Notes: generated by a model not told the origin, from the letters alone. A DNA stretch of 64,000 nucleotides from Tissierella sp. Yu-01 (GCF_029537395.1 NZ_CP120677.1:1612001-1676000), one strand, 5' to 3'; positions 1 to 9,820 are shown, counted from the first letter of the stretch. Numbers and translations: made by a program.

Positions 1-686
1 CCAGCTGTATCTATTATATCATCAACTATTATTACATTTTTTCCTTCAATGTCTCCAATTACATTCATTACCTCAGAAACATTTGGCTTTGGCCTTCTCT
101 TTTCAATTATTGCTATAGGCATATCTAGGATATTAGCAAAAGATCTAGCTCTTGTAACTCCACCTAGATCTGGAGATACGATTACTGTATCTGAACCCTT
201 TAGGAATTCAAAATAATGGGCTAATATTGGAATTGCAGACAAATGATCCACAGGAATATCAAAATAGCCTTGAATTTGTCCAGCATGTAGATCCATTGTA
301 ACAACTCTGTCAGCACCAGCTGTATGCAATAAATCAGCTACTAATTTAGCTGTAATTGGTTCTCTAGCCTTAGTCTTTCTATCTTGTCTCGCATATCCAT
401 AGTATGGTATAACAGCATTTATTCTGCCAGCAGATGCTCTTTTAACTGCATCAATCATGATTAGTAATTCCATTAAGTTATCATTTACTGGAGAATGTGT
501 CGGTTGTATTAAATATACATCGCAGCCTCTAACAGTTTCGTCTATATTAACATTTATTTCTCCATCACTAAAATGTGCTACAACACATTTACCCATTTGA
601 ATTTGTAATTCCTTACATACTTTTTCAACGAATTGTTTATTAGCGTTACCAGTAAAAATTTTAACGCCACCAAAGCATTGGTTCAT
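1..686 (-). CDS. prs: Ribose-phosphate pyrophosphokinase (partial, C-terminus outside window)
   Basis: Makes PRPP from ribose 5-phosphate and ATP for nucleotide, His and Trp synthesis in the cytoplasm. The reading begins [17 protein letters not shown] at an ATG at 686, 8 bases after a GGGAGG ribosome site. Family motifs are clear: [31 protein letters not shown] (ATP and ribose-phosphate binding), [18 protein letters not shown], and the PRPP-binding loop [11 protein letters not shown] right at the window edge. About 228 of the usual ~315 residues are present; the missing part is the C-terminal tail. It lies 22 bases after glmU in the conserved Firmicute order spoVG-glmU-prs, so it is probably co-transcribed with glmU. 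Confidence 0.97.
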   Translation of the reverse strand, partial: MNQCFGGVKIFTGNANKQFVEKVCKELQIQMGKCVVAHFSDGEINVNIDETVRGCDVYLIQPTHSPVNDNLMELLIMIDAVKRASAGRINAVIPYYGYARQDRKTKAREPITAKLVADLLHTAGADRVVTMDLHAGQIQGYFDIPVDHLSAIPILAHYFEFLKGSDTVIVSPDLGGVTRARSFANILDMPIAIIEKRRPKPNVSEVMNVIGDIEGKNVIIVDDIIDTA

Positions 687-708
687 TTAAGTTGCCTCCC
701 AAAATTTT

Positions 709-2094
709 TTATTTGTTTTTATTAAATCCTTTTTCTTCCACCCAGCCAGCTTTATTAACCTGACGTGCTCTTGCTATTGATAAATCTCCTTTGCCAACAT
801 CTTCAGTAATAGTTGATCCCGCAGCAACATATCCCCATTCTCCTACATGAACAGGTGCAACAACGTTGGAATTACTACCTATAAATGCATTGTCTTCTAT
901 ATGAGACCTGAATTTTTCTCTACCATTGTAATTAACAAATACAACTCCGCATCCAATATTAACGTTACAACCCACATCAGCATCACCTACGTAAGATAAA
1001 TGACCAGCTTTTGAATTATCACCTAAAGTTGCATTCTTAACTTCAACGAAGTTACCTATCTTTATATTCTTACCCAATTTACTCTTTGGTCTTAAATGAG
1101 CATATGGTCCTATATGACATCTATCTCCAACTATGCTTTCTTCAATTAGTGTTGACTCTATCTCAACACAATTTCCAATTTTGCTATTGATAATCCTAGT
1201 ATCTCCTCTTATAATACACTCTTCACCTATAGTAGTATGACCTTGAAGAACTGCACCTGGATAAATTACAGTATCCCGTCCTATAACTACATCCTCTTCA
1301 ATGTAGGTACTATTAGGATCTATAATTGTAACTCCCTCAAGCATTAGCTTTTCATTAATTCTTTTTCTCATTTCATAGTCGCTTTCTGCAAGTTGCACTC
1401 TAGTATTTACCCCATAAATCTCGATTGAATTATCTATAGCAAATGCTCCAACCTTATATCCATCTTTATTTAATATACTTATAACATCAGTAATGTAATA
1501 TTCATTTTGGGAATTATTGTTATCTATTTTATTTAGAGCATATTTCAAAACCTTTCCTTTAAAGCAATACATCCCAGAATTAACTTCTTTAATTGCCAGT
1601 TCTTCATTATTTGCATCTTTTTGTTCCACTATCTTTAGTATCTCGCCAGACTCATTTCTGACTATTCTTCCATAGCCTGTAGAATCATCTAAAATTGCAG
1701 TCAATACAATACCATCGTAATTGCCATTATTATGATGAGATATTAAATTACTTATAGTTTCATCAGTAATTAACGGAGTATCCCCGTAAAGTATTATAAC
1801 ATTGCTATCGTCAGGAACTTCATCAATCCCCTGCATTACAGCAAAGCCAGTTCCATATGGAGCACCTTCGTATATTGGTTGCTCTTTAAAAATGATTTCT
1901 TCATTCCTAAAACTTTCTATTACCTTGTCCTTGCCATTACCTACTATTACAATGTTTTTATCTATTTTAGCCTTTTCACAAGTATTCAAAACATATTCTA
2001 ATAAAGGTTTGCCACATATTTTATGTAGTACCTTTGGTATATTGGATTTCATCCTCGTTCCTTCACCGGCCGCCAATATAATTGCAATATTCAC
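709..2094 (-). CDS. glmU: Bifunctional UDP-GlcNAc pyrophosphorylase / glucosamine-1-phosphate acetyltransferase
   Basis: Last two steps of UDP-GlcNAc synthesis for peptidoglycan. The N-terminal uridylyltransferase has the nucleotide loop LAAGEGTRMKS followed by PKVLHKI. The C-terminal half is a left-handed beta-helix with the acetyltransferase stretch GHLSYVGDADVGCNVNIG and NYNGREK. The length (461 residues) is normal. A GTG at 2103 is also in frame, but it is part of the ribosome site GAGGTG (2101-2106); the GTG at 2094, 6 bases after that site and giving VNIAIILAAG, is the better start. It sits between spoVG and prs, and a terminator after spoVG separates the two transcripts at least partly. 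Confidence 0.97.
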   Translation of the reverse strand: MNIAIILAAGEGTRMKSNIPKVLHKICGKPLLEYVLNTCEKAKIDKNIVIVGNGKDKVIESFRNEEIIFKEQPIYEGAPYGTGFAVMQGIDEVPDDSNVIILYGDTPLITDETISNLISHHNNGNYDGIVLTAILDDSTGYGRIVRNESGEILKIVEQKDANNEELAIKEVNSGMYCFKGKVLKYALNKIDNNNSQNEYYITDVISILNKDGYKVGAFAIDNSIEIYGVNTRVQLAESDYEMRKRINEKLMLEGVTIIDPNSTYIEEDVVIGRDTVIYPGAVLQGHTTIGEECIIRGDTRIINSKIGNCVEIESTLIEESIVGDRCHIGPYAHLRPKSKLGKNIKIGNFVEVKNATLGDNSKAGHLSYVGDADVGCNVNIGCGVVFVNYNGREKFRSHIEDNAFIGSNSNVVAPVHVGEWGYVAAGSTITEDVGKGDLSIARARQVNKAGWVEEKGFNKNK

Positions 2095-2207
2095 ATATAT
2101 CACCTCGATTCTTAAACTAAGAAATTCCCATATTCTATTTTACCTTATTTTCATAATTAGTCTACACAAAAAGGACTAAAAAGACAAGTTTTTAAACAAA
2201 AAGTAAA

Positions 2208-2228
2208 GAGAGCCATAAATTGGCTCTC
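2208..2228 (-). terminator. Terminator after spoVG
   Basis: A 7-bp perfect stem GAGAGCC/GGCTCTC with a 7-base loop starts just after the spoVG stop codon. On the minus strand it is followed by a T-rich stretch (TTTACTTTTTGTTT). It may attenuate rather than fully stop transcription into glmU. Confidence 0.7.
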
Positions 2229-2230
2229 AT

Positions 2231-2494
2231 TTACTCTGTAGCTAAACTCTTTTCATACTCAGCAAAAATTGCCTCTTGAATTTTTTGCCTAGTGGCTGCA
2301 TTTATAGGGTGGGCGATGTCTCTGAACTCACCATCGGCCATTTTTCTACTTGGCATAGCAATAAACAATCCATTTTGTCCCTCAATTACCTTGATATCAT
2401 GTACCACAAATTCTTCATCAAAAGTAACGGAAACGATTGCTTTCATCTTGCCTTCCTCTGTAACCTTTCTTACCCTAACGTCTGTAATCTTCAT
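2231..2494 (-). CDS. spoVG: Septation regulator / RNA-binding protein SpoVG
   Basis: A short global regulator that binds RNA and DNA; in Bacillus it affects sporulation and septation. The 87 residues show the whole family pattern: [11 protein letters not shown] start, [27 protein letters not shown], and [18 protein letters not shown]. The ATG at 2494 follows an AGGTGG ribosome site. It is the first gene of the spoVG-glmU-prs block, transcribed away from murC, and has a sigma-H type promoter upstream. Identification is secure by end-to-end recognition; the exact regulatory targets cannot be read from the sequence. Confidence 0.97.
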   Translation of the reverse strand: MKITDVRVRKVTEEGKMKAIVSVTFDEEFVVHDIKVIEGQNGLFIAMPSRKMADGEFRDIAHPINAATRQKIQEAIFAEYEKSLATE

Positions 2495-2539
2495 TGTCTT
2501 TCACCACCTTATCTAATGTAGATAATACTCGTTCTATAT

Positions 2540-2566
2540 ATTCTATAAATTTCCTCAAAATCCTTC
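2540..2566 (-). promoter_or_regulatory. Sigma-H type promoter for spoVG
   Basis: Read on the minus strand, a -35 element GAAGGATTT (2558-2566) and a -10 element ATAGAAT (2540-2546) are separated by 11 bases. This fits the Bacillus sigma-H consensus RnAGGAwWW / RnnGAAT, with the same spacing as I recall for the B. subtilis spoVG promoter. Transcription would start about 40 bases before the spoVG start codon. Confidence 0.75.
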
Positions 2567-2575
2567 TTTTTTTCA

Positions 2576-2611
2576 AAAATAATTTAAAATTATTTAAAAT
2601 TATTAAAATTA
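2576..2611. repeat. Short AT-only direct repeats between spoVG and murC
   Basis: Three imperfect copies of a roughly 11-base unit (TTTAAAATTAT) stand in tandem in the divergent intergenic region. This may simply be AT-rich promoter DNA; no regulator can be assigned. Confidence 0.35.
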
Positions 2612-2754
2612 GGCTTTATTTGTTCTTTAATATATTTTTTGATATGATATAATCTAGCAGTGGCATTAATATATGTTTAGAATACTATAATAATAGACAT
2701 AATGATAATAATATATATTTAATATAGAAACTAATAGGTTTAGGAGGAAACAGG

Positions 2755-4155
2755 ATGTTCGAATTTTTCTTAAAGGACCATAAATACAATCATGTTCATT
2801 TTATAGGAATTGGTGGAATAAGTATGAGTGGTTTAGCTGAAATTTTGTTGACAGAAGGTTATAAAGTAACTGGAACAGATGCTAAAGAAAGCGGAATTAT
2901 AAATAGATTAAAAAAGTTAGGTGCTAAAATATACATAGGACACAGTAAGGATAATATAAAAGATGCAGACTTAATAATATATACTGATGCCATTTCCAAG
3001 GATAACGAGGAGTTAGTAGCTGCGACTAATTCAGGAGCTGAATTAGTGGATAGAGCTACTTTTTTAGGTGCCTTAATGAAGAATTATGAAAACTCAATAG
3101 CTGTATCCGGTACCCATGGCAAGACAACAACTACTAGTATGATTGCTACAATTACTAACCATGGAAATTTAAACCCAACAATTTTAATTGGTGGGGAACT
3201 TGATGAAATTGGCGGCAATGTAAGACTTGGAAATGATAAATATATTTTAACTGAAGCATGTGAATACAAAGCAAATATATTGAAGTACTTTCCTTCAATG
3301 GCAATAATATTAAATATTGACGAAGATCATCTTGACTATTTTAAGAGTTTGGATCACATTATAGACACCTTTGTCCAATACGGTAAAAACATACTTCCAA
3401 ATGGCCATCTAATAATAAATGCTGATGACCCAAACGCTCATCATATTATCAATACTACAAAAGCTAATATTATCTCCTTTGGAATAAAAAGCAATTGTGA
3501 TTACAAAGCTGAAAATATAACTTATGACAAGGAAGGATATCCTAAATTTACTTTAAATATTAGAAATAAGGAATTCTACGAAATAAATTTAAGTGTTATG
3601 GGTAAACACAATATCTATAACTCTCTTGCAGCCTTAGCTGCTACACATACATTAGGAATCGATATGAAATTGATAGCTAAAAATATAACTTTATACAAAG
3701 GTGTCCACAGAAGATTAGAGGTACTAGGATTCATTGAAAACATTAAAGTAATTGATGACTATGCACATCATCCAACAGAAATTAAAGCGACCTTAAAGGC
3801 TTTAAGAAATTCAACTAATGGTAGAATATTTTGTATCTTCCAACCACATACTTTTACCAGAACCAAAATACTCCTAAATAGCTTTTCAGAAGCATTTAAG
3901 GATGCAGATTTAACTATTATCGCAGATATTTATGCAGCTAGAGAATTAGATAATGGTGAAGTACATTCAAAAGACCTTGCTAAGAGAATTAAAGAAAAAG
4001 GTAATAATGCCTTATACTTAGGCTCCTTTGAAGATATAGAAAACTATATAATGAAAGAAGCGAAGGATGATGATATTGTCCTTACTATGGGAGCTGGAAA
4101 TGTTTATCAAATAGGAAAAGACTTATTAAATAGCAGTAAAAGAAAAGCAGTATGA
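2755..4155 (+). CDS. murC: UDP-N-acetylmuramate--L-alanine ligase
   Basis: Adds L-Ala to UDP-MurNAc with ATP, the first amino acid of the peptidoglycan stem. A Rossmann-like N-terminus HFIGIGGISMSGLAEI (residues 15-30) binds the UDP part. The Mur ligase P-loop SGTHGKTTTTSM is at 118-129, and the C-terminal domain has VIDDYAHHPTEI and IFQPHTFTRT. The length of 466 is typical. The ATG at 2755 follows AGGAGG. It is transcribed away from spoVG and stands alone; the 3' side carries a palindromic repeat rather than another cell-wall gene. Confidence 0.97.
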   Translation: MFEFFLKDHKYNHVHFIGIGGISMSGLAEILLTEGYKVTGTDAKESGIINRLKKLGAKIYIGHSKDNIKDADLIIYTDAISKDNEELVAATNSGAELVDRATFLGALMKNYENSIAVSGTHGKTTTTSMIATITNHGNLNPTILIGGELDEIGGNVRLGNDKYILTEACEYKANILKYFPSMAIILNIDEDHLDYFKSLDHIIDTFVQYGKNILPNGHLIINADDPNAHHIINTTKANIISFGIKSNCDYKAENITYDKEGYPKFTLNIRNKEFYEINLSVMGKHNIYNSLAALAATHTLGIDMKLIAKNITLYKGVHRRLEVLGFIENIKVIDDYAHHPTEIKATLKALRNSTNGRIFCIFQPHTFTRTKILLNSFSEAFKDADLTIIADIYAARELDNGEVHSKDLAKRIKEKGNNALYLGSFEDIENYIMKEAKDDDIVLTMGAGNVYQIGKDLLNSSKRKAV

Positions 4156-4201
4156 ATAAAACAGTGAATAACTAATATTGAATAGTAATAGAGTAAAGCA
4201 G

Positions 4202-4278
4202 AAAACCCGAGATGCTTCGCTTTCGCTCAGCATGACAGTAGTTGTCATTCCGAGCGTAGCCGAGGAATCTCGGGTTTT
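4202..4278. repeat. REP-like long palindromic element
   Basis: A 77-bp imperfect hairpin whose ends are the perfect inverted repeat AAAACCCGAGAT/ATCTCGGGTTTT. Inside, the arms contain CATGACA and TGTCATTCCGAGCG. It is clearly richer in G and C than the flanks. From memory, this CTCGG-AATGACA pattern is shared by a dispersed repeat found in many Firmicutes. It lies between the convergent murC and LCP genes and could act as a bidirectional terminator. No transposase is nearby, so any movement would be in trans. Confidence 0.75.
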
Positions 4279-4297
4279 GTATTTTAGTTATTACTTT

Positions 4298-5287
4298 TCA
4301 CTGAGATTTCACGTTATATATCTCCTCAAGCATACTTCTTACTTCTTTTTGATTATAGACATAATATGAATAAACCCTTCTATTAATAGGTCGTAAATCT
4401 GATTCCCCTGGTAGCATATAAAACTTTATATTACTTTTATCCATTCCAATTGCATTTCTTCCATAGGAGATAATATCAAATAGTCCCATGTCTGTATCTA
4501 CATATTGATATCCTTTTGTAAACACAGAAAGTAAATTATCTGATATCTTACTAGAAAGTGACTCCAGCAATTCCTGTTGAGCTTTTATTCTACCTATGTC
4601 ACCATCAATATATCCATTGCTATTATTATTTTTTCTCCATCTAATGAAGTCGAGAGCTTTTTTACCATCAAGGATTTGCTTTCCCTTCTTAATATCTATA
4701 CTAAGTGGAGGTTTGGCTATAGGATCATCATATTTCATATCAAAAGGTACATCTACTTCTACACCACCAACTAAATCTATAATACCTATAACCCCGTCAT
4801 AATCAATTAAAGCATAATGATGTATAGGTATATCATCAAGTATATAAGAAACTGTCTGCATTACACCACTGACACCATGACTATAATAAACACTATTTAT
4901 CTTGCGTTGTTCTCCTCCGTTAAAACCTTTCCTGTGAATATAGGTATCTCTAGGGATTGATATAATATCCATTTTCTTTGAATCCTTATGGAAGGAAGCA
5001 AGTAAAATAGTATCCGATCTAACATCCTCCATACCTAAGACAAGAAAGTTTACCCTTGGACTGTTTTCAAGAGCTTGTTGAAAAGTCATATAGCTCTTTT
5101 CCTCTTTTGGTTGTGTCTCCAATTTAGTTAATAAAACCTTAGATAGCTGTTCCTTCTCAGCATAACCAATTCCAATATTTTCGCTAATATCCACATCATT
5201 AGCCTTGAAGGATGTTACTGTCCCAAGAAATATTGCTATAAAAAAACATAAAAAAGATACAATAAAGACCTTAGTAAAAGTTTTCAT
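4298..5287 (-). CDS. LytR-CpsA-Psr family cell-wall glycopolymer ligase
   Basis: Membrane-anchored phosphotransferase that attaches teichoic acid or other glycopolymers to peptidoglycan. One N-terminal membrane anchor is present (about residues 7-27). The LCP catalytic domain has RSDTILLASF, ISIPRDTYIH, KINSVYYSHGV, DLVGGVEVDVPFDM, and LDGKKALDFIRWRK followed by GDIGRIKAQQE. These include the Arg and Asp residues used for pyrophosphate binding in this family. At 329 residues it has the usual length. The start ATG has a GGAGG site. The polymer attached cannot be told from sequence. Confidence 0.9.
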   Translation of the reverse strand: MKTFTKVFIVSFLCFFIAIFLGTVTSFKANDVDISENIGIGYAEKEQLSKVLLTKLETQPKEEKSYMTFQQALENSPRVNFLVLGMEDVRSDTILLASFHKDSKKMDIISIPRDTYIHRKGFNGGEQRKINSVYYSHGVSGVMQTVSYILDDIPIHHYALIDYDGVIGIIDLVGGVEVDVPFDMKYDDPIAKPPLSIDIKKGKQILDGKKALDFIRWRKNNNSNGYIDGDIGRIKAQQELLESLSSKISDNLLSVFTKGYQYVDTDMGLFDIISYGRNAIGMDKSNIKFYMLPGESDLRPINRRVYSYYVYNQKEVRSMLEEIYNVKSQ

Positions 5288-5354
5288 AATAAACCTCCGA
5301 TACTAATTCTTATTGTATCCACATATTTTTATTTGCATTCTATAATAATTTATT

Positions 5355-6659
5355 TTAATATCCTGGTTTACCAAGTAACCTAAACATATTTTTCTTATAT
5401 TCCTCTACTCCTGGTTGATCAAAAGGGTTTACTCCCAGGGTATAACCTGATATAGCACAAGCCTTTTCAAAGAAATATATCAATTTACCAAAATAGAACT
5501 CGTCTAATTTTGGTAGACTGATTACCAAATTAGGTACATCTCCCTTAACATGGGCCATTAAAGTTCCTTCAAAAGCCTTTTTATTTACAAAATCAAGAGT
5601 CATATCTTCAAGGAAATTAAGGCCATCTAAATTATCCTCATTAGCTTTTAGCCTTATATCTCTTCTAGGTTCTTCTACTTTAATAGTCGTCTCAAAGATA
5701 TTTCGCCTACCATCTTGAATAAGCTGTCCTATAGAATGTAAATCCGTTGTAAAATTTGCACTACCTGGATAAATACCCTTGCCATCCTTACCTTCAGATT
5801 CACCATAAAGCTGTTTCCACCACTCTCCAAGATACTGAAGTGATGGTTCATAATTAACTAGTATTTCTATATCCTTACCCTTGTTGTAAAGGATATTTCT
5901 AAGAGCAGCATATTGGTAACAGGGATTGTCCTCTATATTCAATTTAGAATAATCATTCGTACCACTTAAAGCGCCTTCCATAAGCCTATCTATATCAATA
6001 CCCGCAACAGCAATAGGTAGCAGTCCAACAGCAGTAAATATAGAATACCTTCCACCGATATCATCAGGAATAATGAACGTCTCATAGCCTTCAACATTCG
6101 CTAGTTGTCTTAAAGCACCCTTTGATGCATCAGTTGTTGCATAAATTCTTTCCTTTGCTTCTTCTTTACCATATTTATCTTCCATATATTCCTTAAATAT
6201 CCTAAAGGCAATGGCAGATTCAGTAGTTGTTCCTGACTTGGATATCACATTTATGCTGATATCTTTGCCCTCTATGGCATCAAATAAATCTAAAAGATAA
6301 GAGCTTGAAATATTATTACCTACATAATAAATTTCTGGAGCCTTTCTTTGTTTTTTAGTAATCACATTATAAAAGCTATGCTTTAATGCCTCTATGCATG
6401 CTCTTGCTCCTAAGTAAGATCCTCCTATACCTATTACGATAAAAGCATCTGAATTGTTTTTTATTCTTTCTGCTGCCATTTTTATTCGACTATATTCATC
6501 TTTATCATATTCCAGCGGTAAATCTAACCAACCAGTGAATTCATTACCTGGACCTGTTTTATCATGTAAGAGTCTATGACCGTTATTTATATGCGGAATA
6601 ATGTATTCTAACTCGTGACTCTTAATAAAACTATCTGAATAGTCAAAGCTTATATCCAT
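5355..6659 (-). CDS. pgi: Glucose-6-phosphate isomerase
   Basis: Interconverts glucose 6-phosphate and fructose 6-phosphate. Motifs: [38 protein letters not shown] (phosphate-binding SKSGTT), [30 protein letters not shown] and the C-terminal [19 protein letters not shown] with the catalytic lysine just after. The 434 residues match the shorter bacterial form. The ATG at 6659 follows GGGGGA. Its neighbours are LCP downstream and the PP2C phosphatase gene upstream in the same direction, separated from the latter by a hairpin. Confidence 0.97.
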   Translation of the reverse strand: MDISFDYSDSFIKSHELEYIIPHINNGHRLLHDKTGPGNEFTGWLDLPLEYDKDEYSRIKMAAERIKNNSDAFIVIGIGGSYLGARACIEALKHSFYNVITKKQRKAPEIYYVGNNISSSYLLDLFDAIEGKDISINVISKSGTTTESAIAFRIFKEYMEDKYGKEEAKERIYATTDASKGALRQLANVEGYETFIIPDDIGGRYSIFTAVGLLPIAVAGIDIDRLMEGALSGTNDYSKLNIEDNPCYQYAALRNILYNKGKDIEILVNYEPSLQYLGEWWKQLYGESEGKDGKGIYPGSANFTTDLHSIGQLIQDGRRNIFETTIKVEEPRRDIRLKANEDNLDGLNFLEDMTLDFVNKKAFEGTLMAHVKGDVPNLVISLPKLDEFYFGKLIYFFEKACAISGYTLGVNPFDQPGVEEYKKNMFRLLGKPGY

Positions 6660-6678
6660 TTAAATTCCCCCTTAAATT

Positions 6679-6705
6679 AAAACCTAGAAATATATCCTAG
6701 GTTTT
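6679..6705 (-). terminator. Terminator overlapping the end of the PAS-PP2C gene
   Basis: AAAACCTAG and CTAGGTTTT arms flank an 8-10 base loop and include the stop codon of the upstream gene. On the minus strand the stem is followed by TTTTAATTTAA. It lies about 20 bases before the pgi start. Confidence 0.6.
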
Positions 6706-7828
6706 AATCTATTACTTCCATAAGTACTAGGGCATAATCGTCATCTTGTTCCCCCCAGCTATGGTAAATATATTTATTCTCTATTTCCTCCAAAAGATTA
6801 TTTGGATTCTTTTCAATTGTATCCAGGATTCCTCTTACTCCAAACTCCATGCCATTATGATCCTTAGCTTCAGTTATTCCGTCAGTATAGAAAAGAATCT
6901 TGTCACCCTTACATAGTTTGATTTTCTTTTCATCATAATTAATTTCATCAAAGAGCTTAGCTATCGGAAAACCTTTCATCTCCAATAATTCATATCCTCT
7001 TTCGTTGAATTTAACTGGAATACAATTATGTCCAGCATTTGTATATCTAAATTCATGGTTAACCTTGTTATATATCCCATAAAACATAGTAAAATATTTA
7101 TCATTTTCCAGGTTTAACTTAGTAAATGTTCTGTGAAGTTCTGTTAAAACATCAGAAGGGCTGATTATATTATCAATTATGCCACGCATTGTCTGTCTAA
7201 TGAACATAGTCATCATTGATGCTGCAATACCATGGCCTGCAACATCACTTATATAAATACCTATATTTTCATCATCCAGCTGAAATATATCAAACATATC
7301 TCCACTTAACATTTCTGATGCCTTATAAATATAGTCAATATTTATATTTACAATAGTTCCTTTGGGAGGCAGAATTTTCTCTTGAAGTTTCTTAGCGAAT
7401 TGCAAATCCTTCCTCATCTTTTTATTTCTTTCTATTAACTCCAACTCCAACTTTCTTTCCCTTGTAACGTCTCTAAACACTTCTACAGCTGCAGTTATTT
7501 TACCATCACCATTGATTACAGGTGAACTTTTTACAGAGTAATAGCGTCCATTGATAATCTCTTCCTTCTGCATTACCTCGCCTGATATTATACTCTTAGT
7601 TGTGATACAAAAAGTACATCTTTTTTCCCTACAATATGCTTTATAGCATTGCATACCAACTATTGCATCTCCTAAAGCTTTTTTCATGGAGCTATTTGCA
7701 AAGATTATAGTACCATTTTTATCAACTACACGTACCCAATCAGCCATTCCATCAAGTACATGATAGTTCAATATGCCATTTTGCTCAAAATTTATAATGT
7801 TCTTACTCAATTCTTCCCTCTTTATCAT
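6704..7828 (-). CDS. PAS domain plus PP2C-type (SpoIIE/RsbU) serine phosphatase
   Basis: Probable signalling phosphatase of an anti-anti-sigma pathway. An N-terminal PAS domain (about 20-130) contains VRVVDKNGTIIFANSSMKK and a Cys pair CREKRCTFC. A coiled linker (about 130-150) follows, then a PP2C domain with LSGDMFDIF, YISDVAGHGIAASMMT and KILFYTDGITEAKD, which hold the metal-binding aspartates. A GTG at 7837 is inside the ribosome site AGGTG, so the ATG at 7828 is chosen (374 residues). No sigma-B type sigma factor or anti-sigma gene is adjacent, so the partner is unknown. The CxxxxxCTFC stretch could bind a metal or be redox-active; that is inference. Confidence 0.85.
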   Translation of the reverse strand: MIKREELSKNIINFEQNGILNYHVLDGMADWVRVVDKNGTIIFANSSMKKALGDAIVGMQCYKAYCREKRCTFCITTKSIISGEVMQKEEIINGRYYSVKSSPVINGDGKITAAVEVFRDVTRERKLELELIERNKKMRKDLQFAKKLQEKILPPKGTIVNINIDYIYKASEMLSGDMFDIFQLDDENIGIYISDVAGHGIAASMMTMFIRQTMRGIIDNIISPSDVLTELHRTFTKLNLENDKYFTMFYGIYNKVNHEFRYTNAGHNCIPVKFNERGYELLEMKGFPIAKLFDEINYDEKKIKLCKGDKILFYTDGITEAKDHNGMEFGVRGILDTIEKNPNNLLEEIENKYIYHSWGEQDDDYALVLMEVID

Positions 7829-8013
7829 ATTAATCACCTGTTTTATACATTTAAAGGCTAAATATAGTTAATAATTTGTCAATAATAAATCTTACTGACA
7901 TATAAAATTATTTGTATATAATTATTGTATAACATAATTCCAAATAATTCTATACATAAATAGAATTGTTTAAGTTTTTTTGAGCCTGTTAATATTTAAC
8001 TTAATTAGTGTAT

Positions 8014-8538
8014 TTAATACCTCACTTCTACTTGATTGTCTTCTGAATATCTGGCCATTGCGTATAAAGCATCTGATAATCTATTAACAAACTTTACAAC
8101 TAATGGATCTACTGTTGCTACTTTTGATAATGAGATTATTCTTCTCTCAGCTCTTCTACAAACAGTCCTTGCAACATGTAAGTATGCTGATTTAACACTA
8201 GAACCTGGTACTATAAAGCCAGTAGGATTATTCAATAATCCCATATATTTATCAATAATATTCTCTAGCTCCAAAATATCATCTTCAGTGATATGATGCC
8301 TCACTTTTTCTGGATCCTCTGTCGCTAAATTAGTTGCAACAGTAAAAAGTTTATTTTGTATATCTTGTAACAAACTGTACATCTCTTCATCAACAACATT
8401 ATGCTTTGCTAAACCTAAAAATGTACCTAGCTCATCTACAGTTCCATAACTTTCTACCCTTATGTCGTCTTTTGGAACTCTGACACCATCAAATAATGAA
8501 GTTGATCCCTTATCCCCTGTCTTTGTGTAAATAGTCAT
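8014..8538 (-). CDS. PduO-type ATP:cob(I)alamin adenosyltransferase
   Basis: Transfers adenosyl from ATP to cob(I)alamin to make coenzyme B12. The family N-terminal signature TKTGDKGSTSLFDGVRVPKD, the ATP-binding helix CRRAERRI, and the C-terminal FVNRLSDALYAMARY are present. At 174 residues it is a single PduO domain with no extension. The ATG at 8538 follows GGAGAAG and the gene lies 15 bases after the RNA methyltransferase, so the two are likely co-transcribed. A second, unrelated adenosyltransferase of the CobO/BtuR family lies at 20118-20633, so the cell has two routes to adenosylcobalamin. Confidence 0.92.
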   Translation of the reverse strand: MTIYTKTGDKGSTSLFDGVRVPKDDIRVESYGTVDELGTFLGLAKHNVVDEEMYSLLQDIQNKLFTVATNLATEDPEKVRHHITEDDILELENIIDKYMGLLNNPTGFIVPGSSVKSAYLHVARTVCRRAERRIISLSKVATVDPLVVKFVNRLSDALYAMARYSEDNQVEVRY

Positions 8539-8553
8539 GTAACTTCTCCTCCT

Positions 8554-9693
8554 TTAATTTTCTTTTGGTGGTTTAGGTCCATAAAACTGGTAATAATCTA
8601 CCTTTATCCTACCATTATAAAGCTTTCTCTTCCTATCAGCCTTCTTACCATATAATTTTTCAAAACTTTCCTCCGATGTTATAATATACATTGACCAAGT
8701 ATTTAATTCCTTAAATTTTTTACCTAGATCAGTATATAGTTGTTCAATCTCTTCTTTTTCGCCCATTCTCTCGCCATAAGGCGGATTAGTTATTACTACC
8801 CCATAATCGTCCTTTAAATCAACATCACGCATATCCTTCATAAAAAATTGTATGTCTTCTTCTAATCCTAAGTTTGCTGCATTATCTCTTGCCCTTAAAA
8901 TAGATCTCTTATCAATGTCACAGCCTAAGATATCTAATTTAACATTATTGTCTATTGCTTTAAATGCATCTCTTCTCGCTTCTGACCAATACTCCTTTGG
9001 GATTCGAACCCATTCTTCTGCGGCAAAATTTCTGTCGAGACCAGGTGCTATATTTTTTCCAATCATTGCAGCTTCAATGGGAATTGTTCCTGAGCCACAG
9101 AAAGGATCTAATAATGTTCTCTCTTTATTCCAAAAGCTCAATAAAATCATTGCTGCCGCTAATGTCTCCTTAATAGGTGCATCCCCTGCCCTATCCCTAT
9201 ATCCTCGTTTATGAAGACCTTCTCCAGAAGTATCAATGGTAAGTGTAGCTATATCCTTAAGTAAGGATACCTCTACAGTATACTTTACTCCTGATTTTTT
9301 AAACCATTCAACATTATATTTTGTTTTAAGTTTTTCAACTATTGCCTTTTCAACTATCCTTTGAGAATCAGAGATACTAAAAAGCTTTGAAGATACACTT
9401 TTACCTTCAACAATAAAATTTCCATCTTCAGGTATCCATTCATCCCACGGCAATGCTTTTGTCCTTTCAAATAATTCTTCAAAGGACAAAGCCTTAAATT
9501 CTCCCATCTTCAATAAAACTCTCTCAGCTGTTCTTAACCATATATTTGCTTTTGGTATATCTTTTTCAGTAGCAAAAAATGTAACCTTCCCATTTTCAAC
9601 CAGCTTATCTTCAAAACCTAAATCCAATAATTCTCTTTTACAAACTGCTTCTAAACCAAATGTAGTAGTAGCAATTAACTCCAATTTTTCCAT
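8554..9693 (-). CDS. THUMP-domain class I SAM-dependent rRNA methyltransferase (RlmL/YpsC-like)
   Basis: Probable 23S rRNA guanine-N2 methyltransferase. The N-terminal part (about 1-165) is a ferredoxin-like plus THUMP RNA-binding region. The C-terminal methyltransferase has DPFCGSGTIPIEAAMIG (about 200), DIDKRSILRARDNA and the catalytic VITNPPYGERMGE. Length 379 is typical of the Firmicute YpsC-like enzymes, which lack the second methyltransferase of E. coli RlmL. A GTG at 9696 precedes the ATG; the ATG at 9693, 8 bases after AAGGAG, is preferred. It is followed closely by the PduO-type gene. Confidence 0.92.
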   Translation of the reverse strand: MEKLELIATTTFGLEAVCKRELLDLGFEDKLVENGKVTFFATEKDIPKANIWLRTAERVLLKMGEFKALSFEELFERTKALPWDEWIPEDGNFIVEGKSVSSKLFSISDSQRIVEKAIVEKLKTKYNVEWFKKSGVKYTVEVSLLKDIATLTIDTSGEGLHKRGYRDRAGDAPIKETLAAAMILLSFWNKERTLLDPFCGSGTIPIEAAMIGKNIAPGLDRNFAAEEWVRIPKEYWSEARRDAFKAIDNNVKLDILGCDIDKRSILRARDNAANLGLEEDIQFFMKDMRDVDLKDDYGVVITNPPYGERMGEKEEIEQLYTDLGKKFKELNTWSMYIITSEESFEKLYGKKADRKRKLYNGRIKVDYYQFYGPKPPKEN

Positions 9694-9820
9694 CACATCT
9701 TCTCCTTAATAGTAAACTTAAAATAAACATCTCATTTTAATTATACCTTTTTATCGTATATATTATAGAGTAAATTAAATAAACTTGGGGTATAAGGATA
9801 ATAATAACGTGGAAAAGTAA

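Noticed and set aside
2095-2103. GTG start at 2103 for glmU (and similar GTGs at 7837, 16096, 27127, 42016)
   Set aside because: Each GTG is part of a GGxGTG ribosome binding site, and a better start codon follows 6-9 bases later.
8036-8296. Long plus-strand reading frames opposite real genes (also near 1802, 8852, 47130, 49287, 60533)
   Set aside because: They are antisense shadows of recognised genes and show no family motif.
8999-9030. tRNA T-arm-like sequence GGTTCGAATCCC on the minus strand
   Set aside because: It lies inside the intact RNA methyltransferase gene, with no acceptor, D or anticodon arms around it.
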